Below, one piece after another: positions 8,001 through 15,095 of a stretch of DNA of 52,990 bases. The notes under the pieces were generated by a model. It did no database searches. It saw only the letters and a list, made by a program, of their open reading frames with translations, and was not told the origin of the DNA. The position numbers and the translations under genes are program-made. The stretch's first letter is position 1; every line of letters starts with the position of its first letter. Origin of the DNA: Herbiconiux sp. A18JL235 (GTDB lineage: Bacteria; Actinomycetota; Actinomycetes; Actinomycetales; Microbacteriaceae); NCBI RefSeq assembly GCF_040939305.1, contig NZ_CP162513.1, positions 1-52,990 of the forward strand. Reading direction: 5' to 3'.

Positions 8001-8519
8001 GTGTCCCACCGTCTCATCCCGGCCCCCGACGCCCTTGCCAACCTCATCCAGCAGCTCGCCGACGCGATACCCATTGACGGTGACGCCGACCGTGACGCTC
8101 TGTTCGCCACGTGCGGGCTGCACCCGGATGGCTCGGTCCCGCACGAATACGGTGGAGACTCAGCGATTTTCGCCCTCCGCTGTGATCTGTCCGAGACCGT
8201 CTCCGCGTCCTGGACGCGTTTCCAGGACGAGTTTCTCGGCGTGATGCTCTTCGTTTACTCCAGCCCGGACCCGGGCAGCAAAACGGCGCAGGCAGGCTAC
8301 CGGAAACTGCACCGGCACCTCCGGAAAGCGCTGGGGGCTCCGCAGCCGGTTCCGGGTTTCGAGGACACCCCGGTCACGGTCTGGAGGACTGGTGGTGTTT
8401 CTGTGACGGTGCAGCTGTTTGATCGGCGCGACAGCACCGTCATGATCTCTATCACCGACCCCGCCGTTGAAGCTAGGTCGGAAGCCGCGGCGCGTGCTCG
8501 AGCGAAGCACTCGGGCTAG
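8001..8519 (+). CDS. Hypothetical protein, 172 aa
   Basis: GTG 8001 to TAG 8519. Soluble, mixed alpha/beta, with no recognised domain; the C-terminus is Ala/Arg-rich and helical. A 142-bp gap separates it from the previous gene. Its stop codon overlaps the stop of carD on the other strand: the tetramer CTAG at 8516-8519 supplies both, so the two genes converge with zero spacing and any termination must occur inside coding DNA. Confidence 0.6.
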   Translation: MSHRLIPAPDALANLIQQLADAIPIDGDADRDALFATCGLHPDGSVPHEYGGDSAIFALRCDLSETVSASWTRFQDEFLGVMLFVYSSPDPGSKTAQAGYRKLHRHLRKALGAPQPVPGFEDTPVTVWRTGGVSVTVQLFDRRDSTVMISITDPAVEARSEAAARARAKHSG

Positions 8520-9010
8520 CTGGGGAGGTTTTCTTCCAGCACTCCGGTCACGACGGCGGCGGCTTTGTCCTGGGTGCAGTTCAGGGCGAGGGCGAGTTCG
8601 GATTCGACGATGTGGCGGGCTTTGATCAGCATCGCTTTCTCACCCGTCGACACCCCCCGGATTACGTCGCGGCGCCACAGATCCCGAACGACCTCGGCGG
8701 CCCGGACCACGTCGCCGGAGACGAGCTTCTCCTGGTTGGCCTTGTACCGCCTGGACCAGTTGCTCAGATCCTCGGGAACATCCGCGCGCAGTACCGCGTA
8801 GACGCCTTCCACCCCGGCAGCGTTGATGACGTCGCGGACGCCGACGTCATCGAATTTTGCGACCGGAAGCTCGATCATCAGGTCGTTGGAGTGCACCCGC
8901 AACGACACGTACGCCGCTTCCGTACCCTTGATCATTCGTGTTTTGACCGCGGTGACTGTTGCGGCCCCGTGGTGGGGGTAGACCACCGTGTCACCAATTT
9001 CGACCTGCAC
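8516..9010 (-). CDS. CarD/CdnL-family RNA polymerase-binding regulator
   Basis: 164 aa from GTG 9010, with GGGAG seven bases upstream. The N-terminal 60 residues form the RNAP-interacting Tudor-like domain (VEIGDTVVYPHHGAATVTAV), and the helical C-terminal domain (about 75-160) matches the CdnL/CarD family in length and order. The family binds the RNAP beta subunit and stabilises open complexes, normally as one essential chromosomal gene. A plasmid copy is therefore likely to be a second, divergent paralogue that could bias the host polymerase toward plasmid promoters (inference). It ends convergently with the 172-aa gene, sharing CTAG. Confidence 0.88.
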   Translation of the reverse strand: MQVEIGDTVVYPHHGAATVTAVKTRMIKGTEAAYVSLRVHSNDLMIELPVAKFDDVGVRDVINAAGVEGVYAVLRADVPEDLSNWSRRYKANQEKLVSGDVVRAAEVVRDLWRRDVIRGVSTGEKAMLIKARHIVESELALALNCTQDKAAAVVTGVLEENLPS

Positions 9011-9175
9011 CTGGCGCTCCCTTGTCTGTGACACCACATCATTCCAAGCCGCCACGAAAAGCACTAATCCGGCGCCGACTGCACGCCCAGCAGGCTTTCG
9101 CGGGCCGCACTTGAGGGCGTGCTGGGAGTCGTGGGGCGTATTCTGGTGGCGAGCGAAATGAAGGGGGTGCAGGGT

Positions 9176-9352
9176 ATGGCACCGAAGAAGTTCGTCAGCG
9201 CGAAGCGGTTGAGCGAGACGGTTGTGGAATCGACGATGAAGACGATGAAGATCGAAGGTCGCATGCCGACAACAGCACCTCAGGTCCGGGTGGCCGGGAG
9301 CGGCGATCTCGTGAAGCGTCTGAAGGCGCATTCGCACCGTCCTGTTGGCTGA
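9176..9352 (+). CDS. Fic antitoxin (VbhA-like, class I)
   Basis: 58 aa from ATG 9176, preferred over ATG 9158 because AAGGGGG lies eight bases upstream. It contains the class I Fic-inhibitory motif (S/T)xxxE(G/N) as T23-M-K-I-E27-G28, followed by a short linker, as in VbhA-type antitoxins where the Glu blocks ATP gamma-phosphate binding in the partner. Its stop overlaps the start of the Fic gene, the standard antitoxin-first toxin-antitoxin order. The basic N-terminus is unlike VbhA and may contact DNA or simply be charged. Confidence 0.75.
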   Translation: MAPKKFVSAKRLSETVVESTMKTMKIEGRMPTTAPQVRVAGSGDLVKRLKAHSHRPVG

Positions 9353-9953
9353 GTTCTCCAGCCCGTATAACGACACCCCGGTTGATCCGGAGGATGCGGA
9401 AGCGTTCGTTGACGGTGTGTCCTTCGAGACGAAGGCTGAGCTATATGCGGCGGAAGCGCAAGCGTTGGCTGATGCCCGCGATGAGCTTTACGCGGGCATC
9501 AGCTCGGGGGAGCTCACGGTGGCCGATTTGACAACGCCGTATGCGCTGACGGATATTCACGCGGCGTGCTACGGGAGCATTTGGAAGTGGGCCGGCGCAA
9601 TTCGGGTCCGGGAACTGAGCATCGGGGTAGCGCCCGAGCACATTCGGGAAGCTCTTTACGCGGAACTCGATCAACTCAACTGGCAGACCAGCAACCTGGA
9701 CAGTGCCGGGCTCACGCCGGAATTCGTTGCGATGAGCGCTCACCATCACCTCGTCAAGATCCACCCGTTTGTGGACGGCAATGGTCGCGTCACTCGCCTA
9801 TACGCGGACGTGCTGCTTCTGGCAATGACAGGTGACCGAATCTTCGAATGGACCGATGAGCCGGTCTATTTTGAAGCGCTCCGCCGTGCCGACGCCAGCA
9901 TGAATCCGGACGAGCTCCTCACGATCATCGAGGCGAAAGTCATCGACGAATAG
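9345..9953 (+). CDS. fic: Fic/DOC-family AMPylating toxin
   Basis: 202 aa. The complete Fic active-site loop HPFVDGNGRVTR is at residues 140-151, including the catalytic His and the phosphate-binding GNGR. Known members transfer AMP to target hydroxyls (for example topoisomerase subunits for VbhT/FicT). The only reasonable start is TTG 9345, which overlaps the antitoxin stop by eight bases, so toxin translation depends on antitoxin translation and a weak start keeps it low. The protein lacks the N-terminal inhibitory helix itself, consistent with inhibition in trans by the 58-aa partner. Expected role: plasmid addiction or growth control. Confidence 0.9.
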   Translation: MAEFSSPYNDTPVDPEDAEAFVDGVSFETKAELYAAEAQALADARDELYAGISSGELTVADLTTPYALTDIHAACYGSIWKWAGAIRVRELSIGVAPEHIREALYAELDQLNWQTSNLDSAGLTPEFVAMSAHHHLVKIHPFVDGNGRVTRLYADVLLLAMTGDRIFEWTDEPVYFEALRRADASMNPDELLTIIEAKVIDE

Positions 9954-9991
9954 TGCTGTGCCGCGTAGCGGCTCCGACCGGAGACGGGTCG

Positions 9992-10096
9992 ATGCCGGCT
10001 ACGCCGGCATTCCGCTCTCGGGCGAGGTTCCGGCCTCCGTGCCGGAGCCGGGGGAGTGACCCGGCGTGGCCGCAGTGCGGGGCTGCCACGCCGGGT
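9992..10096. repeat. Cluster of GC-rich hairpins between fic and parB remnant
   Basis: ATGCCGGC-TAC-GCCGGCAT (9992-10010, perfect), a CCGGC/GCCGG dyad near 10031-10046, and ACCCGGCGTGGC (10059-10070) with its exact complement at 10085-10096. They sit between the convergent fic and parB-remnant ends and may act as bidirectional terminators. No gene is seen here. Confidence 0.45.
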
Positions 10097-10103
10097 GCCC
10101 GTG

Positions 10104-10555
10104 CTACTCCTCGTCGAGTTCGTCGTCCGGCCGGTCGCCCTCATACGCGCCCGGCTCCCGCTCTTCGGCGTCCACGATGATCTGTTCGACCTCGCTAAGG
10201 GTGTAGCCCCAGGCGGCGATCTGGTTGAGGTAGAGCGCATCCCGCGAGTTCGGGTTGCGCCAGCTCATCTTGGACATGCTGGCCTCGATGCCGCCGAAAC
10301 CACCGCGAGGGCGACATGGAGTGCCTTGGCCGGGGTGGCATCGACGACGCCTGCGAGCTTGTCGCGGTCGTAGAAGCCGCCGCGCTCCAAGCCCATCAGC
10401 TCGTGCGCGAGGGCGTTGCCGTCGCGGGCAGCGCTGCCAACGGTCAGCCCGTGCACGGTGAGGCCCTGGGCGATGAACTGCCCGACATCCTTCGGCCGAT
10501 AGGCCTCGCACCGCTCGGCAACGCAGCATGGCGTTGCGTCGCGACCTGGCGACGG
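10104..10555 (-). pseudogene. C-terminal remnant of ParB-like protein, frameshifted
   Basis: Two overlapping frames together encode one ParB-like C-terminus: upstream AERCEAYRPKDVGQF ... GGFYDRDKLAGVVDATPAK, then, after a one-base loss around 10285-10295, GGIEASMSKMSWRN ... ALYLNQIAAWGYTLSEVEQ and an acidic tail ending at 10104. The helical region resembles the C-terminal half of actinobacterial plasmid ParB/Spo0J-like proteins. The missing N-terminus is found 1.8 kb away at 12331-12450 on the same strand, so the gene was split by insertion and the central nuclease/CTP-binding part was lost. Not functional. Confidence 0.7.
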
Positions 10556-10590
10556 CTCGGCGGGGCGCGATCGTCTCGTGCGTTGGCGGA

Positions 10591-10902
10591 CTACGGGAGC
10601 TTGGACGCGAGGACGTCGGCCGCCAGGATCTCGGGTGCTGAGCTGAGGAGGTGCTGGTTGGCCATCAGGGCTGCGACGATGGCGCCGTTGGCGTGGGCGT
10701 CGCGAGCGGCCTCGTCGGGGAATGCATCGAAGATCCAGAAGGTGTCGGCGTGGGTCCTGACCGCGAACCAGACAATCGTTCCTACTTCTTCGTTGGCGAG
10801 TGCGACAGCGCCGGCGAGCAGATCGGCGAGCGCGTCGTGCTGTCCATCGGCCGCGATGATCTTGGCGACGAAGGCATACGGAAGTGATGCGGGTGTGGAC
10901 AT
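10591..10902 (-). CDS. Quinol/antibiotic-biosynthesis monooxygenase-type protein (ABM domain)
   Basis: 103 aa from ATG 10902 with AGGAGAG seven bases upstream. The single ABM ferredoxin-like fold is recognisable (VAKIIAADGQHDALADLL, then FWIFDAFPDEAARDAHANG), matching YgiN-like putative quinol monooxygenases of about 100 aa. Such proteins act on quinones or small aromatic compounds, usually as dimers. It is divergent from the GlxA-type regulator across 108 bp, so regulation by that protein is likely. Both genes lie inside the DNA that split parB. Confidence 0.75.
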   Translation of the reverse strand: MSTPASLPYAFVAKIIAADGQHDALADLLAGAVALANEEVGTIVWFAVRTHADTFWIFDAFPDEAARDAHANGAIVAALMANQHLLSSAPEILAADVLASKLP

Positions 10903-11010
10903 GAGGGACTCTCCTAGGTGTCGAGGTTTCTTGGTGAAGCGAGTTCAGCGTATGACGAGCGAGGGCCGGTGGGGAGTGGCGTATACGGCAGTATTGCTAT
11001 TGTTTACGTC

Positions 11011-11952
11011 ATGCGTATCGGACTGATCGCGATCGACGGCTGCTTCGGTTCGGCTATCGCGTCGATCATCGACATCGTGCGGGTGGCCGACGGTGCCCGC
11101 GGCGATGTCGACCCGCGGATCGACCCGATCGAACTCGCCATCCTCGGACCGAAACGGCGAGTGACCACGACGGCATCGATGACCCTGACGGTGGACCACC
11201 CGCTGTCGGAGTCCGGAGAGTTCGACGTGGTCGTCGTCCCTGCGCTTGGAACCCTTACGGCCGCCGCTACCAACGACGCCCTCCAGAGCCGAGATGCTCG
11301 TTCGGTCATCGCCTCGCTCGGGCGCCTCGACGAGGCGACCACCCGGATCGCCGCGGCGTGCACCGGCGTGTTCGCCGTCGCCGAGACCGGACGGATGCAT
11401 CATCGGCGGGCGACCACCAGCTGGTTCCTGGGGCCGGCGTTCCTGAAGCGCTATCCGACCGTCGCCCTCGATCTCGACACCATGGTCGTGGTCGACGGGA
11501 ACCTCGTCACCGCCGGCGCCGCGTTCGCCCACATCGACCTCGCGCTCTCACTCGTGCGATCGATCAGCCCCGACCTGGCCCAACATGTCGCCAAGCTCCT
11601 GATGATCGACGAGCGCCCGTCGCAGGCGGCCTTCGTCGCCTACGAACATCTCCGGCACGAGGACCCGATCGTCGTCGAGTTCGAACGCTTCGTGCGCGCC
11701 CGCCTGGACGAACCGTTCAACGTCGCCTTCGTCGCGCAGTCGCTCGGCACCAGCCGGCGCACCCTCGAACGACGAGTCCGTGCGGCGCTCAACCTCACTC
11801 CGCTCGGCTTCGTCCAACGGCTTCGCATCGAACGAGCTCGGCACCTCTCAGCAACCACGGACCTCACCTCCGCCGAGATCGCGCTACGGGTCGGCTACGC
11901 GAACGCCGAGACTCTGCGCTCCCTCCTGCGTAGGGAGCGACGCCGTTCCTGA
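11011..11952 (+). CDS. GlxA-type AraC regulator (DJ-1/PfpI domain plus AraC HTH)
   Basis: 313 aa from ATG 11011; upstream codons in frame are AT-rich promoter sequence. Residues 1-190 form a DJ-1/PfpI-like ligand domain (MRIGLIAIDGCFGSAIASI, with Cys near residue 120 in AACTGVFAVAE at the nucleophile elbow). Residues about 225-313 are a double AraC HTH (FVAQSLGTSRRTLERRVR ... SAEIALRVGYANAETLRSL). Family members sense small metabolites and activate adjacent oxidoreductases. The divergent monooxygenase at 10591-10902 is the obvious target. AT-rich TATACGGCAGTATTGC just upstream may be operator and -10 region, implying a nearly leaderless transcript. Confidence 0.85.
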   Translation: MRIGLIAIDGCFGSAIASIIDIVRVADGARGDVDPRIDPIELAILGPKRRVTTTASMTLTVDHPLSESGEFDVVVVPALGTLTAAATNDALQSRDARSVIASLGRLDEATTRIAAACTGVFAVAETGRMHHRRATTSWFLGPAFLKRYPTVALDLDTMVVVDGNLVTAGAAFAHIDLALSLVRSISPDLAQHVAKLLMIDERPSQAAFVAYEHLRHEDPIVVEFERFVRARLDEPFNVAFVAQSLGTSRRTLERRVRAALNLTPLGFVQRLRIERARHLSATTDLTSAEIALRVGYANAETLRSLLRRERRRS

Positions 11953-12330
11953 CCTATCGCCATGCCTGTAGCCGGTGTGCCAGTGCTCGACTGGAACCAC
12001 CTCTCAGCACGTCGCGTCGACGCTCCTGCGTCGCCCCTGGACGACCCACTCGACACGCCCGCAGCACAGGTCATGTGACGTGTCCCGGCTTCTCGGACGG
12101 TCGGGGTTGGGTGGCTGTGATGTCGCTGCGTTCTCGTCGAGAGGATCAGCAGACCCGATCAGAGCCGATTGGGATAAGACGCGAAGGCGGTCAGGTCAGG
12201 GCGGCCGAAGCCGGCCGGCGGGGTAGCGTCGGTCACGTCGAGGTCTTTCGGATGGATGGCGTAGGAACCTCCGTCGTCGGGAGATCTCGACGTCTATCTG
12301 CGGACCGACGCGCCCGGCCGACCTACACCC
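11953..12330. other. 378 bp without a recognisable gene
   Basis: No frame here has a plausible start, ribosome site or family. It is the right-hand flank of the DNA inserted in parB; the junction with the ParB N-terminal remnant lies near 12345. No transposase, terminal repeat or duplication was visible at either border. Confidence 0.5.
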
Positions 12331-12450
12331 TCATCTGAGAAGAGCCAGTTTCGCCTCGCTTCGTACGTTCGCCTCGACGACGATCTCGGTCGGGTCGATG
12401 TGCTCGACAGTGCCCTGCTGGACAGTGGGGGTGGCGGTGTTGGTGGTCAT
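12331..12450 (-). pseudogene. N-terminal remnant of ParB-like protein
   Basis: 39 codons from ATG 12450 with AAGGAGA seven to eight bases upstream. The sequence ends in EIVVEANVRSEAKL, the conserved entry to the ParB/Srx nuclease-CTPase domain (IxxNxR), and then turns into unrelated residues and a stop. The matching C-terminal part is at 10104-10555. Start signals are intact, so a truncated 39-aa peptide may still be made. The gene follows the 74-aa gene by 11 bases in the same operon. Confidence 0.75.
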
Positions 12451-12461
12451 GGTGTGTCTCC

Positions 12462-12686
12462 TTAGTGGTCGAAGGTGGTGGGTTCGGTGATGGCGTAGCC
12501 GGGGAAGATTCCGTCCCGCATGAGTGCAAGCTCCTCGATGGTGGAGTTCATGTAGTCGTGTTCGTCGAACGGGATCAGCCCATCTGCCCAGGTCTCGCCG
12601 TATTGCTTGTCGAGCCATTTCGATGCCAGCTCGACGTCGGTGCTTGCGCTGATGGTGTCGCCTGCGGGTGTGGTGAGAAGTAGCAC
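12462..12686 (-). CDS. Small hypothetical protein upstream of parB
   Basis: 74 aa from GTG 12686, with AAGGAG six bases upstream. Hydrophobic start (VLLLTTPAGDTISASTDVE), then acidic and aromatic (WADGLIPFDEHDYMNS); soluble, no family recognised. Eleven bases separate it from the ParB N-terminus, so it probably formed an operon with the intact parB. Its promoter must lie inside the left arm of the long palindrome at 12706-12860. Confidence 0.6.
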   Translation of the reverse strand: MLLLTTPAGDTISASTDVELASKWLDKQYGETWADGLIPFDEHDYMNSTIEELALMRDGIFPGYAITEPTTFDH

Positions 12687-12705
12687 TGGGTTCTCCTTCA
12701 ACTTG

Positions 12706-12860
12706 TTTTTCTGCCTGTCTGGCAAGCGCAGCGACTGAGAGCGGACGGCCCGTAGTGCCCGCCAATCCGGGCGAAATAAGCCCCCTGGGGGCGCGTCCGG
12801 ATTGGCGGGCACGAAGGGCCGGGAGCGAACTATCGTGAAGTGGCCAGACAGACGGAAAAA
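12706..12860. repeat. 155-bp imperfect inverted repeat (two ~65-bp arms)
   Basis: Two arms of about 65 bp face each other around a centre near 12783. Shared blocks, in order from outside: TTTTTC, CTGTCTGGC (12715-12723 vs 12843-12851), CGGCCC/GGGCCG, and a perfect 16-bp block GTGCCCGCCAATCCGG (12755-12770) with its complement at 12797-12812; spacing between blocks is conserved to within a base. It lies upstream of the 74-aa gene. Candidate roles are a divergent promoter/operator, a partition or replication site, or a recombination scar. Confidence 0.8.
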
Positions 12861-13057
12861 TGCTCGAGCAGGCAGTGCCGGCTTGTGCCGGCCCCGATCT
12901 TTTGGGGGAGGCGCCGGCGAAGCGGGTGCTCCGATCAGGTCAACGAAGACCGGGTGCGCCGGCCCGTGGGAAAAGAAGTCGATCCGGGTAGAAGAACGTC
13001 ATGCCTGGCCCGGGAGCCTGAGTTCAGGGAGAGGGCTGAGACGTCGAGAATTGAGCC
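12861..13057. other. GC-rich spacer with CCGGC repeats
   Basis: About 200 bp without a convincing gene. It holds a direct repeat of GTGCCGGC (about 12876-12893) and further GCCGG-containing words to about 12964. A 43-codon basic frame starts at 12860 but has no ribosome site and low-complexity composition. Confidence 0.4.
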
Positions 13058-13291
13058 ATGAGGAATGTGACCGCGATCGTCATTCGTGATCGTCCCGGGC
13101 TGTGGTCAGTGTGTGCCGTCGAAGACGACATCTGGAGCCAGGACACGAATTTTGCGGACGCCAAACGAATGATTCGCGAGGCCGTCGCGCTCACCTTCAA
13201 CGTGCCCGTTCTCAGCATTCATGTCGGCCACGTCAGTTACCGCTCGCCGCTCTGGCTCGACACGGACTACGCTCGCCGGCACCCGTTGTAA
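13058..13291 (+). CDS. HicB-like small protein
   Basis: 77 aa from ATG 13058. The fold suggested by the sequence is the HicB partial RNase-H domain: WSVCAVEDDIWSQDTNFADAKRMIREAV matches the family pattern of a strand, a turn and an EA-rich helix. No HTH/RHH DNA-binding tail and no HicA double-stranded-RNA-binding toxin is adjacent, so it would be an orphan or a plasmid protein with only the fold. It converges on the replication initiator gene, whose stop is 20 bases away. Confidence 0.5.
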   Translation: MRNVTAIVIRDRPGLWSVCAVEDDIWSQDTNFADAKRMIREAVALTFNVPVLSIHVGHVSYRSPLWLDTDYARRHPL

Positions 13292-13310
13292 CCACGTTCG
13301 TGACCACACG

Positions 13311-14477
13311 TCATTCGGTTTCCTCGTTCGGGTGCCGTCGTGCGCGTTCCCACGCTTTCTGTTGCTCGTGCATCGCTACGATCGCCTCGTCGATCGCTGC
13401 CTGATCGCGGGACGCCCACCGTGCTTCTTCGGCCTCTCGTTCGCGCCGGCGGGCTTCCAGTTCGGCTCGTGCCTGGATCGCTCGGAGTTGCGCTTCCTCG
13501 GCCGGCGTCGGCTCGTTCGGGTCGATCGCGTTTTTGATCTGCCACCCCAGATACGCCACAGGATCACGCTGCCCTGAAGGCTCTGCGACGGTGAAGCCGG
13601 CATGCTTGTTGCCCGTGGCGAGAGCGTCCATGAAGGCGTCGATTGTCCACCTGTCGGGGTCGACCCCTGTGCGTTCGAGCATCGCGCACACCTGACCGAT
13701 ATGCCGCCCATCAGCCAACCACCGCATCCGCGCCACCAACCCTGCAGCAAACCGCTGCACACCAAGAGGCCTCGGCTGACCTGACCTCGGGAAACCGGGG
13801 CGCGTTGATCCTTTCGTCTTTGCTGGAGGGCGCGAAGCGGCCGACTCGCGCGCGCTTGCGCGCGTTGGTTTAACTTCTAAATCAGGAGCTTTAATACCAA
13901 GGTCACCCCTACGGGGTAGATGGACATTTTCCACAGCCCACCGTTTCGGCATCGTGAGTGCACGCACCGACGCGGCCTTGATCTGACGTCCCCCATGGGC
14001 ACTCTCAGCGGCCTCACGCTCGGCCACGGTGAGGTAGCGGCCCTCCACGATCGAGACGGCCAGCCCGAGCGCTTCCAGCAGCCCCCGGGCGCGCTGCACC
14101 GTCTTCTTACATACCCCCGTCACCTCGGCCACCGTCTCGTGCGCGGTACTCACACCGCGGCCAGTGTCGGCGTCGGCCGCGAGCATGTCGGCGTGCGCGA
14201 TCCGCAGCAGAGTGTCGGGCGCGACCTTCACCCGCCGGCGCAGCTGTTCACCCTCTGGGGTGCGCAGAGCATCCATCACCGCATCAAACCACGCGGCGCC
14301 GCTCGCCCAGGCCGGCACAGCCGCATACGCCCCCGGAGGGGCCTCCAGGCTCCATGAGCCCAACCGCTTCGAGCTCGTCGCTCCTGGGGCATCCTGTGGC
14401 CCCGAAATCGGGTCGTCGAAGTGGTTTGACACGCCGACAGGCGTGTTTGCGCGCGAAAACGGGACAGCAAGTCCCAC
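13311..14477 (-). CDS. Putative plasmid replication initiator
   Basis: 388 aa from GTG 14477 (ribosome site weak; start uncertain). Residues about 90-150 form a winged helix (THETVAEVTGVCKKTVQRARGL-like segment read here as AHETVAEVTGVCKKTVQRAR), followed by a basic linker and, at 230-300, a second helical domain (RFAAGLVARMRWLADGRHIG). The C-terminal 60 residues are a charged coiled coil. This layout is typical of theta-type actinobacterial plasmid Rep proteins. No other initiator candidate exists on the plasmid. An AT-rich patch inside the gene (13865-13917) could be the unwinding element. Identification rests on architecture and context. Confidence 0.6.
   Translation of the reverse strand: MGLAVPFSRANTPVGVSNHFDDPISGPQDAPGATSSKRLGSWSLEAPPGAYAAVPAWASGAAWFDAVMDALRTPEGEQLRRRVKVAPDTLLRIAHADMLAADADTGRGVSTAHETVAEVTGVCKKTVQRARGLLEALGLAVSIVEGRYLTVAEREAAESAHGGRQIKAASVRALTMPKRWAVENVHLPRRGDLGIKAPDLEVKPTRASARESAASRPPAKTKGSTRPGFPRSGQPRPLGVQRFAAGLVARMRWLADGRHIGQVCAMLERTGVDPDRWTIDAFMDALATGNKHAGFTVAEPSGQRDPVAYLGWQIKNAIDPNEPTPAEEAQLRAIQARAELEARRREREAEEARWASRDQAAIDEAIVAMHEQQKAWERARRHPNEETE
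13865..13917. other. AT-rich dyad island inside the rep gene (origin candidate)
   Basis: About 35 bases here are strikingly AT-rich inside a GC-rich gene. They are framed by TTGGT (13865-13869) and ACCAA (13896-13900) and followed by the dyad ACCCC-TAC-GGGGT (13905-13917). Several plasmid origins lie inside rep genes. Confidence 0.35.
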
Positions 14478-14518
14478 GTGAGGTACGATTGCCTCGTCTC
14501 CTCAAAGAGAACGCGGCA

Positions 14519-14636
14519 GAGCCTCCCGGCTCTACCGGGCATTTGAATGGGAACCGCTCCACACCTCGACGTCAGTCGCCAAACTCAGACGAGGTAGGGA
14601 GCCAGAGCTTCGGGCCCGCCTCTGGCGGGCCTCTCT
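14519..14636. terminator. Hairpins between RHH gene and rep
   Basis: GCCCGCC-TCT-GGCGGGC (14614-14630) directly follows the RHH stop in its transcription direction, with pyrimidine-rich CTCTCTCGTT on the plus strand. A smaller AGAGCC-TCCC-GGCTCT dyad lies near 14518-14533. The rep promoter must lie in 14478-14613. Confidence 0.5.
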
Positions 14637-14638
14637 CG

Positions 14639-14863
14639 TTAAGCCGCCGGAATAGGCAGCTCCATACGAGTGGGATCAGCTGGTGAGGGGACGTACTCGG
14701 GACGCCCCAGGTCTTCGGCTAGCAGGCGAAGTAAGTAGTCGTTGATCGACAGCCCCAGCTCGTCTGCCTTCATCCGCGCTTCTGCGGCGAGGTCGACAGG
14801 GGGTCGCGTGCCAAGCAGCTCTCTCGCGCCTTTGGACTTTCGTCCGGGCTTTCCGTAGGCCAT
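14639..14863 (-). CDS. Ribbon-helix-helix DNA-binding protein
   Basis: 74 aa from ATG 14863 (a TTG at 14875 is possible). After a basic N-terminus (MAYGKPGRKSKGARELLG), residues 23-60 form an RHH unit: a strand (RPPVDLAAEARM), helix, turn (ELGLSINDYLLRLLAED), helix. Such Arc/CopG-like proteins next to rep commonly repress replication initiation and set copy number, which is the likely job here (inference). It is transcribed toward rep, 160 bp upstream of it, and divergently from the unknown module at 15096. Confidence 0.7.
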   Translation of the reverse strand: MAYGKPGRKSKGARELLGTRPPVDLAAEARMKADELGLSINDYLLRLLAEDLGRPEYVPSPADPTRMELPIPAA

Positions 14864-15095
14864 GTGGACACTCAAGCGTTAAATCTGTAACTGCTACTGG
14901 CATGTCATCGGCGTGTCGCATTCACCGGTCATAGAGCTGCAACGTGAGCTGTCTCAGCTCGAAGCCAATCTCATTAGTCCTCTCGAAGGTCGGCAGGCAA
15001 TCAGTTGGCTAAGGGGCTTACGGCCGTGTCGCTCGTCAATACCTAAAGCGACGGACGCAGTTGCTAACGTCGGCACAACGGATTGGGGCAGGCAA

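Noticed and set aside
12860..12991. 43-codon basic frame to the right of the long palindrome
   Set aside because: No ribosome site, Arg/Gly/Pro-rich, no family. Probably noncoding repeat DNA.
13058..13291. Complete HicAB toxin-antitoxin system
   Set aside because: Only a HicB-like fold is visible; no HicA-like double-stranded-RNA-binding protein is adjacent.
14913..15095. N-terminal extension of the 345-aa unknown protein
   Set aside because: Unbiased codon use and promoter-like position; ATG 15096 gives a natural protein start.
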